7,563 nt of DNA from Geminicoccaceae bacterium (GCA_030824835.1 JAPJRA010000154.1:1-7563), one strand, 5' to 3'; positions 1-5,861 are shown, counted from the first letter of the stretch. Program-made: numbers and translations. Notes: generated by a model not told the origin, from the letters alone.

Positions 1-287
1 CAGCCTATCCATCCACGACTGACGCGCCACAAGCGGCGGCTTGCCGCCGACCACGCAAGGCGTGCGGCCTCGTCCGCCCGCGCTGCGATCCTCCAACCTT
101 GGATGAGCACGGCGCCTACTGCCGTCCGGTCTTCAATCCCGCACGATGTCGCAGACGTTATACTCGCGCTGGGACACACTGACGATCTGTGCAGTTAGAA
201 CGGCAAATTCTGTCACATTTCGTCAATTTAGAGATTGCGTTTCCCACTCCTTATGGTTGTCTACTGGAAACAAATTGATAACCGTCG
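1..287. other. Left-edge region without a confident gene; AT-richer upstream region of the beta-helix gene
   Basis: No frame here gives a recognisable protein. The forward frame from base 1 stays open to a TAG at 196-198, and a reverse frame from a GTG at 110-108 runs off the left edge, but neither product resembles a family I know, and open frames of this length are common by chance at this GC. From about 200 to 287 the DNA becomes clearly AT-richer than the rest of the window, as expected for a promoter and 5' leader of the following gene. I could not find a convincing -35/-10 pair: TTGCGT at 235-240 with TCTACT at 260-265 has a poor 19-bp spacing. Confidence 0.4.
34..49. repeat. Perfect GC-rich inverted repeat (hairpin)
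   Basis: CGGCGGC, two T, then GCCGCCG can fold as a 6-bp GC stem closed by a CTTG tetraloop. No T-run follows on either strand, so it is not a standard intrinsic terminator. It could be the 3' end structure of a gene lying to the left, or chance in GC-rich DNA. Confidence 0.3.
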
Positions 288-289
288 AT

Positions 290-299
290 GGGAAGGGAA
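290..299 (+). promoter_or_regulatory. Purine-rich ribosome binding site that favours the ATG at 306
   Basis: GGGAAGGGAA ends 6 bases before the ATG at 306, a good Shine-Dalgarno distance. The alternative in-frame ATG at 288 would contain this site inside its own coding region and has no purine-rich stretch upstream, so 306 is the preferred start. Confidence 0.6.
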
Positions 300-305
300 C
301 GGAAA

Positions 306-1928
306 ATGACAGTCGGTCTGAGCCGGCGTGTTGTGTCCGGCATGTTCCTGGGCCTCGGGCTCTTTCCGTATCGTGCTTGCGCGGCGACGGGTGGTGGCGG
401 CTATGGCCGCACGTTCTATGTCGCGAATGCCGGGAGTGATCAGAACAACGGCAGCAGCCCCACGGCGCCTTTCCGATCTCTCGCCGCCGCCAACAGACTA
501 GCCAGCGCCGGGGACACGGTCCTTCTCCAGTGTGGCGGCGTCTGGCGCGAGAGCTTCGTTGCCAGTGCCGTGGACCTTCGCCTCGCTTCGTACGGCAGTG
601 GGTCGCTGCCCGTCGTGACCGGCGCGGATCGGCTGGATACCCTGCTGGCACGTGTCGGTTCCACATCGACCTGGCAGGCGGCGCTCCTTACCGAGCCCAC
701 CCAGGTCTTCATCGACAATGCTCGCGGCCGGCGGGTCGCCACCGTCAAACAGCTCGCCAAGTATCGCGATTGGTACTGGGGGGGCAGCAAGCTGACAGTA
801 TTCGGCAAGACCGATGGCGGTCGGCCGAGTGTGGATGCGAGTGTTCGGGATGTCCCCATCGACGCCAACGGCTATCCCGGGCTCGTGGTCGACGGGCTGC
901 GCCTGGAGCGCGCACGCCGGCACGACATCGTGCTGGGCGCGCCCGACCGGCCGACAGTACGCGGCTGCGAGATTTTCGAGGCGTTTCAGAACGGGATCGA
1001 GTTCGGTACCGATCTTTCCCACGATGACGGACTGATCGAGGACAACAAGGTCGGCGAGCATGGTCAGACCGGGATCAGCGGCGGGGGTCGCATGAGCGGC
1101 TGGCTCATCCGCAACAACACGATCTCCGGTTGTGGCCGGCTGCACAACGAGATGGTCGGGTCCGTGGCCGGCCACACCTGGACCGCCGGGCTCAAGCTCT
1201 GGGGCTGGGCCCAGGATGGCCTGCACGGAAGTGTGCAGATCGAGGGCAACAGGATCAGCGACTGCCGCCCGCACGCCTGGGCGCCGACCAGCAGCCAGCC
1301 GCACTGCCAGGGCTGCGGCATCTGGATCGACGAGGTCTACAATCCCTCCGCCGCGCAGGTGATCAGCGGCAATATCGTCGTCGACTGCCAGTCGCGCGGA
1401 ATCTATCTGGAAAAAAGCGACAATTGCACGGTCAGCCGCAACACGGCTGATCGCTGTGGGAACGCTCTCTACACCGCCGGATTGTCCGTTCAGGGAAGCG
1501 GCGGTCGTGGCTGTGCCAGAAATCTGGTCGAGAAGAACACGGTCCGTGGCGGATGGTGGGCCGCGGAGTTCGGCGGCAATGACGTCAAGATGTTTGTCAA
1601 CAATGTCGTCCGCAACAACATATTCTGTGGCAGCACCAATCAGAATATCTATGCCGTTGGTGGCGGTGCGAACAGTTCCGGTTTGGGTCAAGGCAATGTC
1701 TACCAGAGAAACTGCGTCGATCGGGAGCGCTCGAATTTCCTGACCTGGATAACCATGAAGAGTTCCTTGGGCGCATTCGAAGCCGCATCTTTGGGCTATG
1801 CCTTCAACAATATAGCCGCCGATCCTATGTTGAGCACAACGTCTTCAGGTGAACTTGCGCTCGGCGCTGGGTCGGTCTGCCTGAACAAAGCAGTGGACGG
1901 CGGCAATATCGGCGCTTGGCAGGGCTAA
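306..1928 (+). CDS. Exported right-handed parallel beta-helix repeat protein
   Basis: Predicted 540-residue secreted or periplasmic beta-helix protein, the fold of pectate lyases, polysaccharide lyases/epimerases and NosD-like proteins. Residues 1-26 look like a signal peptide: SRR at 6-8, a glycine-rich hydrophobic stretch and an A-C-A cleavage site at 24-26. The paired arginines suggest Tat export, although the usual F-L after RR is replaced by V-V. Residues 36-83 hold the entry module common to this group (FYVA..GSD..NG...PF.SL, then AGDTVLLQCGGVW). Residues about 195-470 are beta-helix rungs with repeated N-x-I turns, such as RNNTISGC, EGNRISDC, SGNIVVDC and SRNTADRC. The C-terminus (DGGNIGAWQG) is the usual end cap. 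Thirteen cysteines remain after cleavage, high for this fold. I cannot point to catalytic residues, so substrate and activity are unknown; a carbohydrate is likely by family. The last 350 bp use more A/T-ending codons than the minus-strand genes to the right. An alternative start at 288 would add six residues. Confidence 0.85.
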   Translation: MTVGLSRRVVSGMFLGLGLFPYRACAATGGGGYGRTFYVANAGSDQNNGSSPTAPFRSLAAANRLASAGDTVLLQCGGVWRESFVASAVDLRLASYGSGSLPVVTGADRLDTLLARVGSTSTWQAALLTEPTQVFIDNARGRRVATVKQLAKYRDWYWGGSKLTVFGKTDGGRPSVDASVRDVPIDANGYPGLVVDGLRLERARRHDIVLGAPDRPTVRGCEIFEAFQNGIEFGTDLSHDDGLIEDNKVGEHGQTGISGGGRMSGWLIRNNTISGCGRLHNEMVGSVAGHTWTAGLKLWGWAQDGLHGSVQIEGNRISDCRPHAWAPTSSQPHCQGCGIWIDEVYNPSAAQVISGNIVVDCQSRGIYLEKSDNCTVSRNTADRCGNALYTAGLSVQGSGGRGCARNLVEKNTVRGGWWAAEFGGNDVKMFVNNVVRNNIFCGSTNQNIYAVGGGANSSGLGQGNVYQRNCVDRERSNFLTWITMKSSLGAFEAASLGYAFNNIAADPMLSTTSSGELALGAGSVCLNKAVDGGNIGAWQG

Positions 1929-2018
1929 ATTTCGGCTCTTCGTTCCTTTAAGCGCACAGCCGCCAGCCTCCATGCACCAACGCTGTCATCGGATGTATCC
2001 GGGTTCGTCAGGGCTCGT

Positions 2019-2037
2019 GCCAGCACGGTTGGCTGGC
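2019..2037. repeat. Short inverted repeat between the beta-helix gene and the transposase remnant
   Basis: GCCAGC and GCTGGC flank a 7-base loop, giving a 6-bp stem. It sits about 90 bp after the beta-helix stop codon and 50 bp before the transposase remnant. There is no T-run, so terminator function is doubtful. It could belong to the end region of the insertion element, but no matching copy of the surrounding sequence is seen on the far side. The rest of 1929-2087 shows nothing recognisable. Confidence 0.25.
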
Positions 2038-2087
2038 CTGGGTCGGTCGGGCTATAGCGCTGCCTCGCACGGCTGGGGCGGGCAGGA

Positions 2088-2400
2088 ATGCGGTGCATCG
2101 GGTGCGGATCGGCGCCAGTGACGGTGTGCTCCGAGCGCACCGCCCAGGGCTATCGCAGGTTCCGCCGCCATGCGTGCGGCAAACAGTTCAATGAGCGCAC
2201 GGGTACGGTGCTGAATCCGGCGCCGTACCCCTCCGATGTCATCGCCCCCGTCCGTGCTCTGGCGGCTGCGCTACAAGCTGAGCCCGCGCGATCTGCCAGA
2301 AATGCTCCTCCTGGTCCGCGGCATGGTGTGGTCGTGCCCCGGCGGGTGGCGTAGCTGGGCGGTAGCGATGCCACTCGCGAGAGCGCCCAAAGCACGCCGA
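2088..2400 (+). pseudogene. Degenerate N-terminal fragment of an IS6-family-type transposase
   Basis: The first frame (2088 to about 2250) encodes a zinc-ribbon start (MRCIGCGS) followed by SERTAQGYRRF, ACGKQFNERTGTVLN and YPSDVIA. This is the N-terminus I know from IS6-type transposases of alphaproteobacteria. The reading then jumps to the next frame, where LWRLRYKLSPRDLPEMLLL continues the same protein. One extra C at 2252/2253 accounts for the shift. Faint similarity (R-x-W, P-L-A, R-R) continues to about 2400, where it is lost; that second frame stops at 2464-2466. The DDE catalytic core is absent. The second zinc-ribbon pair is damaged as well: the expected cysteine at residue 27 is arginine (CGC at 2166-2168, one change from TGC), leaving only C30. 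The fragment cannot make an active transposase. Family assignment rests on remembered motifs, not a search. Confidence 0.75.
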
Positions 2401-2882
2401 CTGTCAAACGGCTTGCAAGTTTGGCTCTGGCGCAGTTTTGACCCTGGAGGCAGGTTGTCCCGGTAATGCATAGGAGGGCCCTGCGCCGGCAGCGTGCTCC
2501 AGACGCATTGGCGAGCAGACGGCGCGGGAGACACCTGTGCAACCCACCGGGACAACCGTTGGGGAGACGGACAATCAACCGCGCGGACGAGCGCCTCGCC
2601 GTCTGACAGCATGTTCGCGATCCATTTGCCGCTGTCGTTGATTAGCGCACAACCAACGCTACGCCCTCTTCATCCTTCATATCTCCGACTGGATAGAGCG
2701 TTCGACGCACAGCCGGGTTCCCCGCCGGGAGCAGAATTGCTGGCCGGAGGAGTAGGGGCGAAGCGGGGCGCGGCGGGAGGCCGGAAAAGATTCTAACCAT
2801 CACGCATAAAGCCTATTGATTAGATAGAGTTTTTACGGAAAGATGCGGGTCAAGCAGATGGGCTCCCGCAGGAACGCAGGAC
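2401..2882. other. Unassigned region: probable decayed insertion-element DNA, then an AT-rich leader
   Basis: No recognisable gene. Open frames exist on both strands (for example 2612 to 2271 minus and 2494 to 2796 plus), but their products are low-complexity, show no family motifs and have mixed third-position GC, unlike the real genes nearby. I could not find terminal inverted repeats or target-site duplications bounding an element. At about 2789-2842 the DNA turns AT-rich next to the start of the small ORF at 2883 and may contain its promoter. No hexamer pair is convincing: TTGATT at 2816-2821 lacks a matching -10. Confidence 0.45.
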
Positions 2883-3047
2883 ATGACCGCAGCCACCGCC
2901 ACTCTCGCCTTCGCCGCCGCCGACGTCGCCCCCGTGGCGCAGCCGATCAGCCAGCGGCTGCGCGCCCCCTGCCTCGGGCTGGCCCTGGTGGCCGCCGGTG
3001 TTCTGTGGGTCGGGATCGGGTCGACCATCGTGCTGCTGGTGGCCTGA
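2883..3047 (+). CDS. Small predicted single-pass membrane protein (54 aa)
   Basis: Small hypothetical protein. The first 28 residues are rich in alanine and polar residues (begins MTAATATLAF). Residues about 30-54 form one long hydrophobic segment (LGLALVAAGVLWVGIGSTIV, then a short hydrophobic end), consistent with a single transmembrane helix reaching the C-terminus. Coding support: nearly every third codon position is G or C, as in the certain genes of this window, and AGGA at 2870-2873 lies 9 bases before the ATG. No family is recognised. It is followed after 119 bp by the DUF2177 membrane protein on the same strand, so the two could share a transcript. A longer frame that starts at 2843 and reads into DUF2177 covers the same bases but looks like a shadow. 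The N-terminal part is not a clear signal peptide, because the hydrophobic stretch sits at the C-terminal end. Confidence 0.55.
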   Translation: MTAATATLAFAAADVAPVAQPISQRLRAPCLGLALVAAGVLWVGIGSTIVLLVA

Positions 3048-3125
3048 AGCCACGCCGAGACGTCGCGACCCGCCCCATACGGGCACAAGATTCCGCAACG
3101 AGTGCTCCATCCGGCCCTCCGGTGC

Positions 3126-3147
3126 GTATCACGCCTGAGCGTGGTGC
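3126..3147 (+). promoter_or_regulatory. Hairpin just upstream of the DUF2177 start
   Basis: In RNA, GUAUCACGC and GCGUGGUGC pair as a 9-bp stem (five Watson-Crick pairs next to the loop, then alternating wobbles and pairs) around a CUGA loop. It ends 19 bases before the ATG at 3167 and is followed by a pyrimidine-rich CTCCTTCC. There is no T-run to suggest termination. It could shape translation initiation or reduce read-through from the small ORF upstream; this is an inference. Confidence 0.3.
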
Positions 3148-3166
3148 TCCTTCCGGCAGCAGCAAG

Positions 3167-3574
3167 ATGGACGCAATGACCTACCTGATCGCCTACGTCG
3201 CCACCGCGGTGGTGTTCTTCGCCCTGGATTTCGTCTGGCTGGGGACGGTCGCCAACCGCTTCTATCGCGGTCAGCTCGGGTCGCTCATGGCCGAGCAGGT
3301 CAACATCCCGGTCGCCGCCGCCTTCTATGCGCTCTACGTGGTGGGCCTGGTCATCTTCAGCGTGGCCCCGGCCCTGGCCACGGGCAGCTGGAAGACGGCG
3401 CTCCTCTATGGCGCGCTGTTCGGCTTCTTCGCCTACGCCACCTATGATCTGACCAACCTCGCCACCTTGCGCAACTGGCCGCCGATGCTGTCGGTCGTGG
3501 ACCTGATCTGGGGCACGGCGCTCTCAGGCACGGCCGCGACCCTGGGCTATCTGATCACGCGCAAGCTGGTCTAG
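3167..3574 (+). CDS. DUF2177 family integral membrane protein
   Basis: Predicted 135-residue inner-membrane protein of the uncharacterised DUF2177 family; no biochemical function is established that I know of. Four hydrophobic segments are visible at about residues 5-28, 47-70, 75-97 and 108-131. Family hallmarks include ALDFVWLG near residues 19-26, the YDLTNLATLRNWP stretch at 93-105, and DLIWGT at 112-117 in the last helix. Length and helix count fit the family. The start is uncertain: ATG at 3167 or 3176 (two alternatives three codons apart), neither with a strong Shine-Dalgarno. The frame is open back to 2843, but that extension has no family similarity and overlaps another likely small gene. 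Its TAG stop shares bases with the stop codon of the opposing GST gene, leaving no room for a terminator between them. Confidence 0.85.
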   Translation: MDAMTYLIAYVATAVVFFALDFVWLGTVANRFYRGQLGSLMAEQVNIPVAAAFYALYVVGLVIFSVAPALATGSWKTALLYGALFGFFAYATYDLTNLATLRNWPPMLSVVDLIWGTALSGTAATLGYLITRKLV

Positions 3575-4176
3575 CCGGCATCGATGCCGACATGGCCGGG
3601 CTGGCCCCCCACCCGGTCCAGCCACGCCAGCACGCCCGGGTAGGCGGCCAGGTCGAAGCCGCCCTCGCCCGCGACGTGGGTGTAGGCGTAGAGGGCGATG
3701 TCGGCGATCGTGTAGCGGTCCGCGACCAGGAACGGGTGGCCCGTGAGCCGCTGCTCCATGACGCCCAGCGCCGCGCGCCCGCCCTGCTCCAGCCGCGGCA
3801 GCTCGGCCCGGCGCGGGCTGTCCTCGGGCAGGAAATGGTGGATGAAGCGGGCCACGGCGATGAACGGCTCGTGGCTGTACTGCTCGAAGAACAGCCACTG
3901 CAGCACCTGCGCCCGCGCGAGCCGGCCCTGGGGCAGGAACGGCGTGCCGTCGGCGAGGTAGCAGAGGATGGCGTTCGATTCCGCGAGCACCGTGCCGTCC
4001 TCCAGCTCGAGCGCCGGGATGCGGCCGTTCGGGTTGCGGGCCAGGAACTCGGGCGTGCGAGTCTCACCCTTGAGGATGTCGAGCTCGATCCGCTCAAAGG
4101 GCAGCTGAAGCTGGTGCAGCAGCAGGCGGCACTTGTAGCCGTTGCCGGAGGAGAGGAAGTCGTAGAGGCGCAGCAT
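3571..4176 (-). CDS. Glutathione S-transferase family protein
   Basis: Cytosolic GST-type protein of 201 residues, the usual length. The thioredoxin-like N-terminal domain covers about residues 1-77. It has the first strand and turn LRLYDFLSSGNGYKCRL, where Tyr5 or Ser9/Ser10 could activate glutathione. It also has the cis-proline in NGRIPAL (Pro54) and the E-S pair at 66-67 that normally binds the gamma-glutamyl group. The helical C-terminal domain follows, with the N-capping box and hydrophobic staple region TIADIALYAY (about 156-165). Likely role: conjugation or glutathione-dependent processing of an electrophile; the substrate cannot be read from sequence. It is the last gene of the minus-strand set, starting 15 bp after the ogt stop, with GGAG about 10 bases before the ATG. 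That placement next to an alkyl-DNA repair gene fits detoxification of alkylating compounds, which is an inference. Its stop codon overlaps the DUF2177 stop. Confidence 0.9.
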   Translation of the reverse strand: MLRLYDFLSSGNGYKCRLLLHQLQLPFERIELDILKGETRTPEFLARNPNGRIPALELEDGTVLAESNAILCYLADGTPFLPQGRLARAQVLQWLFFEQYSHEPFIAVARFIHHFLPEDSPRRAELPRLEQGGRAALGVMEQRLTGHPFLVADRYTIADIALYAYTHVAGEGGFDLAAYPGVLAWLDRVGGQPGHVGIDAG

Positions 4177-4191
4177 CGACGGGATTCTCCG

Positions 4192-4713
4192 CTAGGCACC
4201 GATCCGCAGTAGCACGCCCTCGTGCTCGAGCAGCCAGCGCTTGCGCGGCAGGCCGCCGCCATAGCCGGTGAGCGAGCCGTCGGCGCCGATGACCCGGTGG
4301 CAGGGCACCACGATGCCCAGCGGGTTGCTGCCGTTGGCCAAGCCCACGGCGCGCACTGCGGCCGGACGGCCGATATGCTCGGCCAGCCTCTTGTAGCTCC
4401 AGGTGGTGCCGGCCGGGATCTCGCGCAGGGCGGCCCAGACCTCGCGCTGGAACGGCGTCCCACCGCCGTCGACCGGCAGCCGGTCCAGCGCCACGAGGTC
4501 ACCGGCGAGGTAGGCGCGCATGGCGGCCACGGCACCCAGCGGATCGCTCGCGGGCTCCAGCGGCACGGGCCCGAAGCGGCCCCGCACCAGCTGCCAGAGC
4601 CGGTCCTCGGGCTCGCCGAAGTCGACCGCGACCAGCGCCGTGTCGTGCGCGACAAGGACGATCGGGCCCGCCGGCGAGTCCAGCCGTGCGACGTGGAGCC
4701 TGCCGGTGCTCAG
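4192..4713 (-). CDS. ogt: Methylated-DNA--protein-cysteine S-methyltransferase (Ogt/MGMT)
   Basis: Suicide DNA-repair enzyme that transfers alkyl groups from O6-alkylguanine (and O4-alkylthymine) to its own cysteine. With the start used here the protein is 173 residues, normal for Ogt. Visible signatures: PFQREVW at 87-93; the DNA-binding helix-turn-helix with its arginine finger in RPAAVRAVG (Arg121); the asparagine hinge LANGSNP (125-131); the active site PCHRV with Cys138; and GYGGGLPRKRWLL (150-162). The N-terminal ribonuclease-H-like domain begins at LDSPAGPIVLVA. No ATG, GTG or TTG lies in frame near the expected N-terminus. The frame is open further upstream only because it is antisense-free shadow of the neighbouring gene. 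The best start is CTG at 4713-4711, overlapping the TGA of the upstream oxidoreductase as CTGA, with GGGAGG four bases before it. The protein presumably starts with Met. It lacks the Ada N-terminal sensor domain, so it is a constitutive-type repair protein. Confidence 0.9.
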   Translation of the reverse strand: MSTGRLHVARLDSPAGPIVLVAHDTALVAVDFGEPEDRLWQLVRGRFGPVPLEPASDPLGAVAAMRAYLAGDLVALDRLPVDGGGTPFQREVWAALREIPAGTTWSYKRLAEHIGRPAAVRAVGLANGSNPLGIVVPCHRVIGADGSLTGYGGGLPRKRWLLEHEGVLLRIGA

Positions 4714-5711
4714 GGGGCCTCCCAGGTGCCGCGCTCGGCGGCACGGAACACGGCATCGATCACCCGCATGTTGGCGAGGCTGTTCTCGAGCGGCACCGGC
4801 TGGGCGGTCCCGTCCTGGATCGAGGCGGCGAAGGCGTCGCCCATGACGCCGTACTGGTCGCAGGCCGGCAGCTCGATCGTCTCCGTCGCCACCAGCCCCA
4901 GGCCGGGGCCCTCGTAGAGATGCAGCCGGCAGGGTGCGTCGTTCGGGGCGTTGAAGGGAATCTCGACCTCGAGCCGCGCCTTGGTGCCGAGGAACTGCAT
5001 CGTCTGCCGGGGGACCAGCTGCGTGCCATACTGGAAGCAGCACTGCACCGCGCCGAAGTCCAGCAGGGCGCTGCCCAGGCGGTCGATGCCGGTGCCGGGG
5101 TCACGCTCCAGCATCGCCGCCACGCGCGACGGCTCGGCGCCGGTCACGAAGCGGGCGGTGGTGATCGGGTAGCAGCCGATGTCGAGCAGGCCGCCGCCGC
5201 CCCACTCGGCGACGTTGCGGACGTTGGCCGGATCGACGAGGTAGTAGCTGAACAGGCCGTTGATCGCCTTCAGCTCGCCCAGCCGGCCAGACCGCACCAG
5301 CTCCCGCGCGTGCAGCCATTGCGGGTGCGTGCGGACCATGAAGGCTTCCTGGATGCGCATACCGGTCCGGTCGCGCGCCTCGATGAGCTTTTCCACCTCG
5401 CCGGCATGGAGCCCGATCGGCTTCTCGCACAGCACGTGCTTGCCGGCCTCGGCGGCCTTGATCGTCCAGGGCACGTGAAGATGGTTGGGCAGCGGGTTGT
5501 AGACGGCGTCGATGTCGGGGTCGGCCAGAAGGGAGTCGTAGCTGTCATGTACCCGCGCGATGCCGAGCCTGGCCGCCACCTCCCGACCGCGTGCGCCATC
5601 GCGCGACGCCAGGGCCACGACCTCGCACCGCGCCGACTGCTGCAGCGGCGGGATCACCTTCTCGCGCGCGATCTTGGCAGCCCCCAGCACCCCGAACCGC
5701 AGCTTGCGCAT
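4710..5711 (-). CDS. Gfo/Idh/MocA family NAD(P)-dependent oxidoreductase
   Basis: Predicted 333-residue cytosolic dehydrogenase acting on a sugar, cyclitol or related polyol; the substrate is not readable. Residues 5-15 (RFGVLGAAKIA) form the Rossmann nucleotide-binding loop. CEKPIG at 95-100 carries the conserved lysine (Lys97). GGGGLLDIGCYPITTARF at 171-188 is the second-domain motif, with Asp177 and a tyrosine (Tyr181) where many family members have histidine. That Tyr form is typical of the glucose-fructose oxidoreductase, dihydrodiol dehydrogenase and xylose dehydrogenase branch. Length is normal. The ATG at 5711 has a strong GGGGAGG four bases upstream. The frame is open much further upstream (to 6371), but that part is antisense to the GNAT gene and lacks similarity. 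It is the first gene of the set with ogt and GST, overlapping ogt by 4 bp. No signal peptide is seen, unlike periplasmic glucose-fructose oxidoreductase. Confidence 0.9.
   Translation of the reverse strand: MRKLRFGVLGAAKIAREKVIPPLQQSARCEVVALASRDGARGREVAARLGIARVHDSYDSLLADPDIDAVYNPLPNHLHVPWTIKAAEAGKHVLCEKPIGLHAGEVEKLIEARDRTGMRIQEAFMVRTHPQWLHARELVRSGRLGELKAINGLFSYYLVDPANVRNVAEWGGGGLLDIGCYPITTARFVTGAEPSRVAAMLERDPGTGIDRLGSALLDFGAVQCCFQYGTQLVPRQTMQFLGTKARLEVEIPFNAPNDAPCRLHLYEGPGLGLVATETIELPACDQYGVMGDAFAASIQDGTAQPVPLENSLANMRVIDAVFRAAERGTWEAP
4718..4723 (-). promoter_or_regulatory. Ribosome binding site supporting the CTG start of ogt
   Basis: On the minus strand GGGAGG is followed by CCCC and then CTGAGC. 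The 4-base spacer is the same as for the upstream oxidoreductase gene, where GGGGAGG (5722-5716) precedes its ATG by TAAG. The site lies inside the last codons of the oxidoreductase, as expected for translational coupling. Confidence 0.55.
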
Positions 5712-5831
5712 CTTACCTCCCCGGCCAGCCGCCATGGACGTTCTTCGCCCCTCCATGCGCCAGCCATCACGTCCAGGCAAGCCGCGAGGGGGCATGGCCG
5801 GCAGGACCGCTGCACGCACGCGGCCATACCG

Positions 5832-5840
5832 TGCTAGGCT
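5832..5840 (+). promoter_or_regulatory. Possible extended -10 element for the GNAT gene
   Basis: TGCTAGGCT matches the TGnTAnnnT pattern of an extended -10 promoter and lies 21 bases before the GNAT ATG. Transcription would start near 5847-5848, giving a very short leader of about 14 bases. No good -35 is seen (TGCACG at 5811-5816 is poor). The 150-bp divergent region 5712-5861 must also hold the promoter of the oxidoreductase/ogt/GST set, which I could not locate. A 10-bp direct repeat, GCCGCCATGG, occurs at 5728-5737 and 5842-5851. Confidence 0.25.
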
Positions 5841-5861
5841 GGCCGCCATGGCTGTCCCGGC

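Noticed and set aside
1..198. Partial gene running in from the left edge (forward frame open to 198)
   Set aside because: Two other frames are also open for 100 bases or more, and none gives a recognisable protein end.
369..383. Possible lipoprotein cleavage site around Cys25 of the beta-helix protein
   Set aside because: The residues before the cysteine (Y-R-A) do not fit a lipobox; an A-C-A signal peptidase I site fits better.
498..1691. Long minus-strand open frame (397 codons) antisense to the beta-helix gene
   Set aside because: Its product is rich in Asp, Val, Ala and Pro without family motifs, the usual result of reading GC-rich codons backwards. The plus-strand gene has clear domain signatures.
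2700..2735. tRNA-like GGGTTCCCC segment
   Set aside because: There is no matching T-arm stem, acceptor stem or anticodon arm around it.
2789..2812. Possible CtrA-like box in the AT-rich stretch (CTAACCAT...CATAA)
   Set aside because: It matches only part of the TTAA-N7-TTAA pattern, with no correctly spaced second half-site.
2843..3166. N-terminal extension of the DUF2177 protein by 108 residues
   Set aside because: The extra segment is arginine-rich with no membrane or family character and overlaps the better-supported small ORF at 2883-3047.
4686..5837. Long plus-strand open frame (383 codons) antisense to the oxidoreductase
   Set aside because: It is a shadow of a gene with unmistakable Gfo/Idh motifs. 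The translated antisense product shows no recognisable domain.
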